A stretch of 64,000 bases of DNA from Zygnema circumcarinatum (taxonomy: Eukaryota > Streptophyta > Zygnematophyceae > Zygnematales > Zygnemataceae): positions 2,365,730-2,429,729 of the forward strand of contig CM074808.1 of assembly GCA_037447605.1 (NCBI GenBank), read 5' to 3'. Under the pieces are notes generated by a model, which saw nothing but the letters and a program-made list of their open reading frames with translations, was not told the origin of the DNA and did no database searches. Of this stretch, positions 37,301 through 49,264 are shown piece by piece (positions within the stretch are counted from its first letter, which is position 1; every line of letters starts with the position of its first letter). The translations under genes were made by a program, and so were the position numbers.

Positions 37301-38782
37301 ATACTATTTCGTCTATACACACATATGGAGATCGAATTTATGTGGGAGATATTCAAGAGGTGAGTCTCATTGGATTTGGTGTTCTTTGCATTTAACACGG
37401 AATAGGCAAGTTAGGTGTGGCATGTGTCGTGAATACGAGATGGGATTTTGCAGTGAGTTATACATGCCGTGAGTCATGCGCATAGGTAGTTTGGAAATCA
37501 TGACGTTGATAAAACTAGCTGCGATCAGTTCTGATTAGTTTACTTGAAAAAGAGAATGATTGATAAGCATCGATTATCTGAAGTCACTACTGTAGACGCA
37601 CTGTAGTTCGTCACGGAGGTGTCTCGGACGAAAAGGAACTCTGAAGGGTTTGCTACCCACAATTGCTCAAGTGTCTTAAGGACAAGTTATAATCTGTTTT
37701 TGGTCGCCTGATCCGGTGGCTTGCTGCAAGTCTCATGTTTGTCCTCCTGAGTCGACCAACGAAAACTGAGTTGTTCAGATGCAAAGGGGGGTTTTCCGAT
37801 TCATGTTGTAGCAGTTTGAGCATGGTCTATAGCCAGTCAATACTGTGAGCAGGGAAGTATGCGAAAGCTTCGTTGATTCTGACCGTTCATGTGAAACTTC
37901 TTTGTGTGTAGTCGTTCCATTATGTGAAATACCGACGAGATGAGAACCAGCTGTACATATTTGCTGATGATGTGAGCCCGCGATGGCTGACCTGTGCGCT
38001 ACATGTAGACTTCGATACCATGGGTGGTGGAGATAAGTTTGGAAATATCTACTTCGTTCGCTTGCCAGCAGATTTGTCTGAAGAAATTGAAGACGACCCG
38101 ACAGGCGGCAGAATAAAGTGGGAGTCGGGCAAACTGAATGGAGCACCAAATAAAGTGGAGGAGGCAATTCAATTCCACGTGGGGGATGTTGTCACCACCA
38201 TGCAAAAGGCTTCCCTTATTCCCGGTGGTGGAGAATGTGTCATTTACGGCACTGTAATGGGCAGCATCGGCGCGCTCATGCCCTTCCTTTCTAGAGAAGA
38301 TGTCGATTTTTTCTCGCATCTGGAGATGCACATCCGACAAGAGCATCCACCCCTTTGTGGACGTGATCATATGGCCTACCGCTCTTCATATTTTCCTGTC
38401 AAGGTGAGCTGACGCTGCTTTCTTCTGCGTTTGGTGATAGCGGGGGGAGGCAGGGAGGAGGGGGGGCGAGGGAGGGAGGGAACCTTCACTTCCTGTCCCT
38501 AGCCTAAACATGGTTACATGTTCTGAATACGACTTTGATGTCCATATCTGACCTTGAATGGTTGCTCAGCAATGACAAGCATGGGGTGGAGTTGTAGAAA
38601 GCCTTTCAATCTTGCATAACCTCCGGGATATGTCTCTTGTACAGGACGTGATTGACGGTGACCTTTGCGAGCAGTTCCCGTCGCTTCCAATGGACATGCA
38701 GCGCAAAATTGCGGATGAACTTGACAGAACGCCGGGCGAGATTTTGAAGAAGCTAGAAGATATCCGGAACCGTATTCTGTAG
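34318..38782 (+). CDS. SF3B3: Splicing factor 3B subunit 3 (SF3b130/SAP130)
   Basis: Three exons join in phase: 34318-37359, 37912-38403 and 38645-38782, giving 1223 residues, close to plant SF3B3 (about 1214). It starts MYLYNLTLQKPTGI and ends EDIRNRIL, both typical. The N-terminal MMS1/CPSF160-like beta-propeller region and the C-terminal CPSF_A domain are present. An acidic insert follows GMKVESDRMENGGG near residue 840. Conserved landmarks include SFHYVKYRRDENQLYIFADD and the MGGGDKFGN segment. The protein is a scaffold of the U2 snRNP SF3b complex that helps recognise the branch point. The 3042-base first exon is striking among intron-dense neighbours. Confidence 0.97.
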
Positions 38783-39263
38783 TAGGTGTAGCACTTGAGG
38801 GTAGTGGCGGGTAGATAGACAGCAGCAAGTCCTCGCAGTGTAGTGAGGGGTCGGGTGGCCGTTCCAGCCAAATTTTGATTTCGTAGTCCGATGTTCTGAG
38901 AAATTGAGTGGTCTGACGAGTCGACCAAGACCCATAGCCTGTAAAAGATTTAGCCTTCAACGCGGTCTGCAGTACTGCAATAATTTCAACAGTTCGGGCA
39001 ATGCAAGGCTTGGGCACCATGCCATTTGATCACAATCTGAAGAATGTCTCGAATGATTTTTTTTTTTGGCTGTGCGGAACAGAAGAAACGACTGACGGTG
39101 CTCATGGCCATGTCATATCCTTACTGATCGGCCCTTCAACAGAAGGAACCGTGTTGACTGTAAGGCAGTGCGGGCACTTGCTGGTGAAGTGAATGCGGTT
39201 TCTGAGAAAATACCCGCTGCGGTAATGGCCGATGATGTCTGATCTTCCCCATGCGCTGCTCTT

Positions 39264-39303
39264 CCTCCCTCCCTCCCTCCCTCCCTCCCTCCCTCCCTCC
39301 CCC
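39264..39303. repeat. (CCCT)n tract
   Basis: About eight units of CCCT ending in a C run. A similar tract lies at 47127-47158. Confidence 0.9.
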
Positions 39304-39394
39304 CCCGCCAGTTCAAGCATCATCGATCACATCATCGCGTCAAGGCGCTGCTGCGCCGCGAACTGGACGCGTCACTGAGGAGCTCAGGCGTCAT

Positions 39395-39447
39395 CCAGTG
39401 GCAGGTCGCCACGTGTACAAAGTGTGCACGTGGCGAGTCCCCATTGG
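39395..39447. promoter_or_regulatory. Palindromic ERSE module, copy A
   Basis: The right half is a perfect CGTGG-N9-ATTGG (39429-39447). The left half is CCAGT-N9-CCACG (39395-39413), one base from consensus. The two are separated exactly as in the copy at 57345-57397. The inner part is an inverted repeat CGCCACGTG / CACGTGGCG. It is about 1 kb upstream of the RWP-RK start. Confidence 0.6.
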
Positions 39448-39490
39448 ACAAGGGGCCGTCCCTGCCATTTGTCCCCTCGGCGAGTCCCGT

Positions 39491-39563
39491 CCGTACGATC
39501 ATTCCGCGATCCGTCGACTCAGATCTCACAATCTCGCCCCTGTGTCCGTACGAGATGTTGTAC
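39491..39563. promoter_or_regulatory. CCGTAC motif cluster upstream of the RWP-RK gene
   Basis: CCGTAC at 39491 and 39544, and GTACGG at 39558. Confidence 0.4.
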
Positions 39564-40478
39564 GGATCCCCTCCCTCCCCAGCGCGCCTGCCTCATGGCC
39601 AGTTCCGGGCCCGGGCCCCTCCCCAGTCCGGCGAACGCGACGGCGCGCGCACAACGACGGCGGGCGGCGCCGTGTGAATGGGGGCCTCCCCGCACGTGTG
39701 AACGGGGCGCTGAGGGAGAGGGGCGGAGGGAGCCAGTTCGGGCGGGCGAGCGGGCGGAGTACTGGTTCCGCGCGAAGGGGGCCGCCATGGCGGGCGGAGG
39801 GGGCGGGCCCTGTTCGGGCGGCGGAGGAGGGCTGTGGCGGAGAGGGCGCGCTTATCCGCCACGCGGCCATCAATGAAGCTCCGCCACGAACTCCTTCTGA
39901 CCGGGCCGGGGCGGGCCTTTTTGTGGCAGAGCCGCCTGGAGCCGGGCAGGGCAGGGGAGGGGAGGGGCAGGGCAGGGCAGGGTAGGGCAGGTCGCACAAA
40001 GGAACCCTAATTTTTCACTGGCAGGGTCTGGCCGAGAGCTGCACAAGGGTGTAGGCGGACTGTGGAAGGCTTGCATGGCGGGAAGAGGAACAGGAATAGC
40101 TAGGTGGGGATGTCTGTGAGATGGTTGAGGCGGAGGCAAGAGATTGTTAGCTTGTATACGAAGAAGAAGCAGAGGTAGGTTACAAGCAAGGAGGACGGCG
40201 AGAGCCTGAAACGCTCGTTTCATTCTGCTGTACTGCTCTATTAGCGTAGAAAGACTAAGAGCGCTGCTTTGCTCTTGTGGGCTATATGAGTCGTGTAGGG
40301 TGAGTGTGGAACTCGATAGTTTTGTAACAGTAGTGGTCGGTAGGATGATCCATGAAGGCGATGAGGCGATTTAAGCCTGCTCAGCGCTCCCAGCAAACAT
40401 GGGTATGGCCTGCTATTGTCACGAGGCGTTGCGCATTCACACAGACGATTCTTGAAGGAAGGGACAATTTAGGAAATA

Positions 40479-43400
40479 ATGGTTAAAATAGGAGGGGCGA
40501 CACTTGAAGAGGTCTCACCTTATTTTCATTTGCCGATTGAAGCGGCTGCAAAGGAGCTTGGAGTGTGCTCTAGTGCCTTGAAAAGGCGCTGCAGGCGCCT
40601 CGGCATCAAACGATGGCCATTCCGCAAGGTAATGTTATTTTCCGATCCACAAATATGTTACTTATGACCCGAAAACCTGACAAACGATTGAACCTTTTTA
40701 TAGTAAGCAACATGCCATTTAGGCTGGTGAATTCTGGAGTTATATCTTTCTCTCGTTTGGAGCGTTTTCGTGATAAGAGCACAATCGAGTACAGTAAAAT
40801 GTTACAGCGAAACAGAGATTATGTACTTAAACGTAAAGGGTAACATCTGGGACTGTTCAGAGGTGCTTCAGAAGTACTTTTGCGGATGCTTCAAGCTTGC
40901 TCTTTCTTTGGCCATATTGGATGCAAGAATATGATGCTTTTTGTGAAATTGTCAAATATGACACACCTTTCTCCTTCTCGTTGAAAATTTTACCGACAGC
41001 AGATAAGGAGTAACTGTTGGCTACAGTATGACATTCTTATGGAGAAAGGTCCTTTTCGATCAGAAAATGGTCCTGGTAGCCCTAGAGGTAGCAAACCTAG
41101 CGGACGAGCACACCCTGGTGAAGGATTCTGTTGAGGAGCCATTTTGCATGGTCGGCTTAAGCACTTCTTTGCCTTGGCTGCATATTCTTTGAATTGCGGT
41201 TGGTTTTCTATCCTGACGGAAGTTTTAAAGCACCTCTAGCAGCGGTTAAGCTTCATTTCTGTAGACAGCTCAGGTGATTATATTGAAGCTTTCGGTTGAA
41301 AGCTGCATAAGCCATCAAATGGAGTCATGCCTATCGTAGAAAATCGACTGTCTTGCTCTCCTCCTGAAGTGCAAATGGGCAATAGTGCAGCTGGAAACGG
41401 CTTTTTGAGTAAATAAATTTTTGTCTGTCAATTAAGGTCCTAGGAGACTGTTACCTTGCCTCTCTGAAGGACAGAGGCTTGAGTGCCAGGTGAGGAGGTG
41501 CGGGGCGACAATGCAAAGCGTAGTTTTCTACAAGCATGTTGAATGGGCAGTAAATGGTTTGTGACATCTAAAAATCCTACAGGAAACCTTAGTCTGCTTT
41601 GAGAGGGTTTGATGGTAGCACGTTACGTGTGCTGGAAGCTGCAATGTTTTTTTCAAATCCTGTTATGTCAACGTGCAGTGCTGATCCAGCCGGCAGGGTT
41701 TACCTATCGAGTAATTGCATGACAGGAACTCAATGCCATTACGGGCAAGTTGTATCATGATGGTTCAGATGCGCATTGGCCTTTGAAACAGTGGCCCTCC
41801 TATTGCAAACATTTCGATGGTCCTCCATAGAATCGTCATACTTCAAGTGAGGCCGAGTCTCAAATGTTTCAAAGTTGTCAATGACTCCGCAGGTGCGCAG
41901 CATGAGCATGTCCATGGCTCGCAACATGGAGGACCTTTGCGGGGCCGGCGCCGCAGGAGTAATGCCCTCATTTCTGCAGCCACAGGCAGCCACGCGTTTG
42001 GCTGCACAGGTGGCGGCAACAAGTCTGGTGCAGAGGAAAAATCGCAATCCAAGGCCTCCTACCCTTCAGCTTCCTCAGTCCAGCCAGTGCGCATCACCTG
42101 ATCAGATAGGAGAGGCGCCTCCAAGTAGCAGTGTTCTCAAGGGGTTGTCCATAAGTCCTCCTATCCAAGGTCTGTACCGCTCACAAAATGAAATTTGCCC
42201 TTATTGTGCACCATCCGTCCTTCACATCACTTGTGTCATGATACACTTGTGTTTGTTGAATTAAATTTCCTTTTTGCTTATCATTAGTGATTCGGTATTT
42301 GATCTTGAACCCATCTACTTCAAACAGTGATCGTCAGGCCATATTACGCAGTCCTGAAAGCTGTAGTCGCTTGCTCCTTAACTTGAGTAGTCCACTTCGT
42401 TTTGTGAATACCAATCAGACTGTTCATTTTCATTAGTTGCAGACCTGTAGCTATGGCACTCACAACCAAAATGGTCTCTTGTCTTGTTCCTTGTCGGAGT
42501 GTCAGTTCCACCAGGTGATTTTAGTGACCAGACTCCATGTGTACTTGCGGAGGTCCAAGGCAGCCATCACGAGAGCATTGTGTGGGAGACTCAGAGCGTG
42601 AAGGCGGAGGAGTTTGATTTCTGCTCGCAGGCAGCCCCCCCACATGTGCAGCCAAAACCACGAGGAGTCAGGCCAAGCGCGCCTCTCCAACATCTCACCT
42701 GCCCGCCTCCTTTTCAGGCTGTCTCTGCTTTGTCTTCCCTTGATGTCACTCTCATAGATATACCGAGCTTCTTTTCTCCAGCGGCGGGCAGGCTTCTTTC
42801 TGGAAGGCCGAAAACACCTCAATCTCGCTCTCTTACTATTTTATCACCTCTTCCCAACTCTTTTCAAAACGCTTCGAATTCTATGAACTCAGTGATCCAC
42901 CAATTTAACTCTGGACTTGCCGGTACAGCGTACAGTCCACGGGTTTTCCTCAGCCCACGCGTCTTTGGAGAAGAAATTTTCAGCCGAAACTCGTATGTTG
43001 GGACGAGAGGCCGTGAGGAGGCTGTGGGCGACTCGCTCATGTCACCTCAGACTCAGAGCATGCTTCGAGGATTTGGCCTCCTGGATACTCCCACCACACA
43101 AGGGCACGACTACCGCCACTCTCATCACACAGCTGGAGGGTGGCAGGAGGCGATGGACAACGCATCGTGGGGGGCTTCAGTTGCTTTAGAACTGAATGCA
43201 CATGCACCTCAACTGTCACCTTCCTCTCGCGACCTGTTGGCACTCATCAGTGCAAGCCCTCTTTCCTCTCCTCCACACTTATTTAGCTTGGAGCCTGACA
43301 ATGAGGACCAGCATCCTGTCCAATCCTTCACAGAGCTACTCACCATGGAGGTGAGGCCCATCACAGTTGCATCTCGTGCTCACTTTCTTTATCAGCCTTG

Positions 43401-43930
43401 TTTCTTGATGCGTGGTTGGTTGGGCTGGAAATCACCTACTTCAGTTGTAGAAAGCAGGCCTCGTCAGCAGCAGATACGGTGTTGGAGCATTCGCAGGCTG
43501 CAGAAGTCTGTGGATTGAAGTCTTGTGACTTGTATTCTTGCAGGTGGACATGCATCCAGCAGCAAATCAGCCGTCGTCCTCCCTCTTGCAGCACCCCACT
43601 TCCCCGCTTGAACCTCAAAGTCCCTTCTCATGGCTCAAAATTTCTGCAGCCAACGAATTCAAAGAAGAGGATCCTTTCGAGAGTGTTCTCCTCAGCCCCG
43701 GATCGTGGCAGTGGCAGGCACAGACCCAAGAGGCGGAGTCTGAGCTTCTTGACCCCTCCCAGAGGAGCCTGTTTCTATGGCCGCCTGGAAGCCCCTTGGG
43801 TCTCCATGTGAACATCAGGCCCATGAGGCAACAGAATGATGGCACTGTCGTCGAAGGCGGCTCCTCGGGCCCTCCCCTCCCCTCCTCCTCCTCCTGTACA
43901 TTAACCCCTCATTGGATCGGAAGGGTTTGA
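40479..43930 (+). CDS. RWP-RK domain transcription factor
   Basis: Exon 1 (40479-40628) encodes 50 residues that are almost entirely the RWP-RK DNA-binding domain: [20 protein letters not shown], a basic CRRLGIK helix and the signature RWPFRK. Three downstream exons join in phase: 41893-42169, 42515-43350 and 43544-43930. They encode a long Ser/Pro-rich, low-complexity tail ending at 43930. One or more short exons between 40629 and 41892 are unresolved; candidates begin IRSN near 41003 and ELNAITGK at 41726. RWP-RK proteins control nitrogen responses (NLP) or gamete and egg-cell identity (RKD, MID). No PB1 domain is visible, which argues against NLP. The domain starts within a few residues of the ATG, so an upstream exon is possible. 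Confidence 0.82.
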
Positions 43931-44892
43931 AGGCAGCCGAGACAGGGCGGGGCAGGCGCTGGAGATATTGGGAGGGACAAATGCAACGGTTTTGCTAAAG
44001 TGGGTGAAGTCTTCTTCACCCGGTAGATGCCGCAAGGCCTGGGCACGTGGGACTGGGAATAACGCAGCTAATAAGAGGATTGTGCTACAAGTCATTGCAC
44101 AAGCACTCTAGAAGTAGAAAAGGAAAAAGCAGAGAGGACCGATCGTACATTCATTTTTTTGCGCAAGCAAATGCATTCTTTTATTATTTCATTGTCGAGG
44201 TCTAGGTTTCAGTTTAGCGATTTTTTTTTCTGTGTATATTAAACCGTGTTTGTAGTTCCATAAGTTCTCTTTAGGAAGCCCTTAACGTTTTGTTGAGATC
44301 GGTGGGTTTGAGAGCTGGATTAGAATTTTCAGGAACGCGTGTGAGTTGCCGCAAGGCCCCAAGTTCGTAGTGAGCGCTAGTTGACCAGACCGGTCAAATA
44401 GGACGGCTGTGAACTCTGCTGTCAACTGGGAGCTTTTTTAAGCGTACAGATATATTTTACGAGATCTCCCAGGTAGCGGCTGCAATCACCATAGTCTTAA
44501 AAAAGCACACTGTTTTACATAACGAACCAAAGAAAAATACAGAAAAATGTTCCTCTCTTGGTCAACCAGTCGCCCACGCTTCACTTCTGCATCGCATGTC
44601 AGGGTCGAAACTTGATTGAGAAAAAAAAAAAAAACCCGGTGTACTTGTTTGACCCGAATCACGGAAAGCCGGGCTGTTTTTGGCTCGGGTCTTGACATTT
44701 CCCAAGGTAAAACGAGTGAAAACCTTCCATGTTTTCACAGTGCAAGTCAATAGCATTACCACGCCACTCTAGCACCATACATCAGTACGAGCACGTGTCA
44801 AGATACGTCTCAGTTAAGCCGTCCGCCCATCAGTACACTGAGGCTATATGTCAAATGCCATCGTGGACTGACTGCCGCACGGAAGCAGCACA
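43931..44892. other. Tail-to-tail spacer, RWP-RK and MFS genes
   Basis: No exon or repeat is supported. Both 3' UTRs should be here. Confidence 0.5.
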
Positions 44893-47510
44893 TCAGCTCT
44901 GATACGCAGTCACACGCGGGGCGTTGAGAGTCGCGGGGAGACGGCGGAAGCAGAGGAAGGTGAGCAGCGTGCCGAGGGCCGCCGCCAGCCATGCTCCAAA
45001 CTGATGCAGGGGAAACTCCGCCCGGGTGGACATCGACCAGAGGAGGCCCCCAACGGCTGGGGCCACACCTCGGCAGAAGAAGGTGGTGCTCTGACCCAGC
45101 CCTGTCACCGTCCCCAAAGTCTCGGGTGTCGCCGCATTGCAGCTGAGGACCATGATGGATGTGAAGACAGTCGTTAGGATGATGCCCTTTGCCAGCGTGC
45201 AGAAAACAAGGAGAGTCCACTCAAGGAGGGGCAGATGTACGAGTAAGGAGGTGATGGGGATGATCAGAAATAGAATTGTGAAGGCAAAGGTAGCCCATTG
45301 CGCGCATTTGAGGACTCCCAGCCGCCGTGCGACGAGTGGATACAGAAGTAAAGTATAGACAATTGTTGTGAGACCACCCAGGCCAAGTAGAATGCCCAAC
45401 GACGACGAGTCCAACTGCAAGCCGCCCACGGATTTTGGGGCAGCTGCAAATATTGGGAAAAGCTCCTCTGCAATACGCAACAGAATGCGGACAGCGTTAA
45501 TGATAGTCGACAGTCATCTTTGTTGACAATGGACTAAGCGCAAAGTAGCTCCGTAACCAAGTTTCGTTGCTTTTTGTTCTTGCCATACTGTGTTTTAAAA
45601 GGCAAAGCAGAATTTACATCCCACAAAACACAATTTCCAAGTTCAACGCGACCCTTCGTACTGAGACACGTACCTCCCATACTAAAGACAAAGCCAAAGA
45701 GGCCGTAGAGTAACGTCACCAGCTGGACCACTCGGTCTTGCAGGACCTCCCAAATACCCTTCAGTCCCTTTCTCAACCAATCTGAACGATTAGAGGCAGG
45801 CTTCGCGCTCCCAAATGGGTTCCTTTCATCAAATTCCCCGTCGTCATCATCGTCTATGGAGTATTTGGGCCTAATAATTTGCACTTTCCCAATACCCTCC
45901 TCGATCCAATGCTTCTCCACCACAGGAAACTCAGTATATCCCTTTCCAATCGACTGGTAGTCATTGATTCCATCCATTTCAACTTCATCCGTTGAGGCTA
46001 CTTGAGAATAAGTCGCTTGTACTTCGGAACTGGTTTCAGAAAGTAGACACGAGCAAAAGACACCCACGGCAGAGATTACTGCAGACGCTGCCAAGGGAGG
46101 AAAGAAAGGATAGTCTTTGAGAAAGGCAGGGCATTCTTGGAAAATGTGATGCCGACAGGGGTCTGCCAGGAAACCTCCAAGGAGGGATCCAATTACCGCG
46201 CCAACGCCCCAACTCACACTAAGAACAGCAAAGCCCTTTGAGATGTTCGTTCTGCATCGCCACCCAAAAGCAATCGCCAGCCTCGTCAACACTCCCAAGT
46301 TTATGCCTAAATCTTCAATCATCCCGAGTGTAGCCTCAGTGTAGATGTTCCTTTCGACTCGAACAGCGAAAGAATAACCGAGTCCTTGCAGGACTCAAAT
46401 CACATTCAAACCCATCACATGCTCTACTACGTGTGTGCTACATCCTCCCACAAACCGCCAAACGCTCACACCCCCTCTTTATCCAACACATTGCCCAGCC
46501 CCCAGGCGGGTTGGAGGGCAAGACCTGTCGCATGCCCCTGCGAGCATGGCCTTGGTGACGAGCAGAGTGCAGTTGAGGAGGCCCGCGAGCAGGCGCACAG
46601 CGCAGGCCGCCCAGAAGGTGCCGCAGAGGCCGAGGAGGACGGACGTCACGCCTGTCACCACATTGCCAAATATCATCCAGATCTGCCCAGAGGACGGACC
46701 CACATCAGATTTGACCTTCCCTCAGGAACACATCTCATCCAGTAAGGAATTCTTTTCGTTTTTTCTTTTTTTTTTTTTTAATAAGAATGTAAGAATCGTT
46801 GGCTTGCCGTGTCTTGGCGTTCAGCGGATTTCTTAAGAATTCTCTGGGAGGCCACTATCCTTTGTGGACTACGCCCAGGTCCAACATCTCTGACTGATCA
46901 ACTTTTGAAAAAACGTGCTTTGTACGAAACAACGTCCTCCAGCAGAAATTGGCAACGTTTGAAACGTTATCGCCGACGGACGCTCTCATTCCGCGAGAGA
47001 GGAGTCATGCATTGAACCGGAGAGCCGGAGAGTTTCCCAAATGTGATTTGAAAATGCATGAAAAATTCGTGGCATCATTTAGCTGGTGGAGCTTCCCTTC
47101 ACTCTGCGTTCTTCACTCTTCTCTTCCCTCCCTCCCTCCCTCCCTCCCTCCCTCCCTCCACAAAAGGACAAAGCGTGTGCGCTAACCTTGCGGCCCGTGG
47201 CGTCGGACACAACCCCCCACGCGAAGGATGTGCAGAACTGCCCCAACGGGTACAGGCCGGCCTGGCCAGGGGCACACCTCACGCATACGTCAGCAAGAAG
47301 CAGACCGCATACGTCAGCAAACCCAAGCCGACCGAGTTCAACTCCCAGGACTGTTGGAATGAGCGAAGGAAAGGGCTTCAGGCACAGCTGAACAGAAAGT
47401 GGAGTTCAGGGGGAGTTTAACAGCTGGTAAAGTGACAGTACCAAGATTCCTGCATAACGGCCGATTTCTTTTGGATCTGTGATTCCATAATATGGAATAA
47501 GGAACACCAA
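44893..47510 (-). CDS. MFS transporter, ZIF1-like (zinc-induced facilitator-like)
   Basis: Five minus-strand exons join in phase: 47510-47442, 47261-47187, 46682-46525, 46251-45674 and 45467-44893, giving 484 residues; the N-terminal exon(s) are not resolved. The first resolved exon reads ITDPKEIGRYAGIL. Next come FAWGVVSDATGRK (the MFS loop 2-3 motif), RLLAGLLNCT, SVSWGVGAVIGSLLGGFLAD, a central acidic hydrophilic loop, and the C-terminal six-helix half ending RVTAYQS. This matches the plant ZIF1/ZIFL family, proton-coupled carriers of nicotianamine, organic acids or other small ligands at tonoplast or plasma membrane. The substrate here is not known. A strong donor (CCCT|GTAAGT) at 48608 may end the first coding exon. 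Confidence 0.88.
47127..47158. repeat. (CCCT)n tract in MFS intron
   Basis: Pure CCCT repeats just left of the donor site of the exon ending at 47187. Confidence 0.9.
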
Positions 47511-48607
47511 CTGCACCACAAGCATTTGGAGACAACATAAAGTAAAAGGGGGCGCACATGAAATGCGGCGACTGAATTAGCTTGACAACAGCCATAGTGT
47601 TCACAGGGAGCTGAAAGAAAGGACAGGAGACTGAAATGACAGCTGAGCCTCGAAAAAGGTGAGTTAATCAATAAAACAAAATTTCACACATTCACACTTC
47701 CCTAAGATTGCCCTTACGGAAAAATTAGCATGTGATGATATTCCTTCGTTATGGAAGGAAAGAGATACCATCGTAACATGTTTGGAAGCAGCAATGGAAG
47801 CGTATCATCTTAGACAGCTGCTTCTTATTTGACATTACGATGGATCCCTTCAAGATAGCAACGGTAAGCCTAAAATATACGCACAATAGGGTGAAGAATA
47901 GTCAATTGCACTGCCTGCCCTGTATGCGCAATGCTGCATCCATGCGCAGAAAAGCAAAGGTGAAGCTCAGCCGCAAACTTCTGAGCTGTAGGTGAGCTGT
48001 AGGTTCACTGAATGACAGGACTTAGAGCCAGGACTGCAAAGAAAGTGCAGCAAGCAGCACAATGCCGACTTCCTGGGTTGCGAAGTTGCCTGCTTACGCA
48101 AGAAGAGTGAGCTCCCGCCTGCAATCCCAACATTCACCACTTAGTGAGCGCACGGTAGCGGCATAGGGGATGGCGCCTAAGGAAAAAAGAAAAAAATACG
48201 AGAAAGAAATAAGTGAGACAGCAGCTCGGCGATCACAAACTTCAGGTGAATTCCAAGAGTCTCCGGCGTGAATGAGAAGATGAAAAATAAGCAGAGGAAA
48301 CGAAGCAAGAAACACACGTGAAGGAACGGAAGCACGAGAACAAGGAGCAGCCAAGGGTATCGCTGAGAGCGCAGAATAAGGCGTACAAAGGAGGGTAAGG
48401 AGGCGCAGAGATAAGGAAAATGGCGAAGAGAACCATTAAGGAGAAAGGAATAAAAACATAGGACGAAAGAGGAGAAAATCACAATAAATGCCGGGACCAA
48501 CCGATCGTATACGGCGAATTAAGTTTCAAAATTTCCACTTTCACTAATTGCTGCAAAATGCCGTCCCAACCAGTTTTTACAAAAGTAAACGCCAGCAATG
48601 CACTTAC

Positions 48608-48651
48608 AGGGGCAGTGGAGTACTCTTCTCCGTTCGGCTGTCTGTTTCCAT
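48608..48651 (-). CDS. Candidate first coding exon of the MFS gene
   Basis: From an ATG at 48651 the frame gives METDSRTEKSTPLP and ends at a canonical GTAAGT donor. Short acidic, Thr/Pro-containing starts are common in ZIF1-like proteins. The exon(s) joining it to 47510 (first membrane helix) were not found, so the link is tentative. Confidence 0.35.
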
Positions 48652-49264
48652 TCCTCCCTGCTGCTCCTCCTCCGACCCCCCACTCGTCCACAAGTCACAG
48701 GCGAGCCCGTACGCCTCCTGCAGCCATGGCATGGCGAGGAGCAGGCCTCTCTCCTTGCAGCCATGGACGCCGCACGTGCGAGCAGTTCGCTGTCGAACAG
48801 TTCCGTAAGCTGTCGCAGTCCGTGCCGTACAACCTCGGGATCCACTTTCGGTCATGTCTCTGCCGTGCTATTTTGGACTCACCTATATCGATACGATATA
48901 ATACAATACAATACGATACGGTACAATGTTACCAGGCCACAAGCGACAAGCCCTAATGACCGTACGGTACGGCTTTCTGCAGCCGCTTCTGATTGGCTGA
49001 GCCTCTCTGGCCGTGTGACGGCCTCTCGGGCCAACAGTTACTCGCCGCGTGGCATCTGCCGCCGTGGCAAACCGCGCGCACGTCTCCACGTGGCGGGTAC
49101 GTGCGCGGCCAGGTGTTGTCGCACCTGTGGCTGGACACGCAGGCGAATCTGTCTGGGAGGCAGCGCGGGAGAGGGAGAGGGAGGGGCGGCCATGGCGGGG
49201 GGGGAGTAGCTGCTGACCAAGGGGGGGAGGAGGATACAGGGGAAGGTTTGGGCTGCTCTTGGCC
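48652..49264. promoter_or_regulatory. Bidirectional promoter, MFS and zinc-ribbon genes
   Basis: CCGTAC motifs lie at 48825-48830 and as CCGTACGGTACGG at 48960-48972. An AT-rich stretch with (AATAC)n units sits at 48895-48915. A CCAAT box in reverse lies near 48988 and a CCACGTGG G-box near 49086. Confidence 0.45.

Larger units (their letters stand above)
38783..40478. other. Spacer and promoter of the RWP-RK gene
   Basis: No exon is supported. It contains a (CCCT)n tract (39264-39303), a double ERSE-like module (39395-39447), CCGTAC motifs (39491-39563), a GC-rich island, GGGCA pentamers (39945-39991) and a telo-box at 40003-40010. Confidence 0.5.

Noticed and set aside
41817-42101. Alternative frame through the second resolved RWP-RK exon
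   Set aside because: It ends in a stop with no usable donor, while the chosen frame leaves 42169 in the phase required by the next exon.
48177-48500. Hydrophobic minus-strand frame of 107 residues as the missing MFS N-terminus
   Set aside because: It is Phe/Leu-rich sequence from a pyrimidine-rich intron strand, lacks ZIF1-like motifs and has no phase-compatible splice to 47510.
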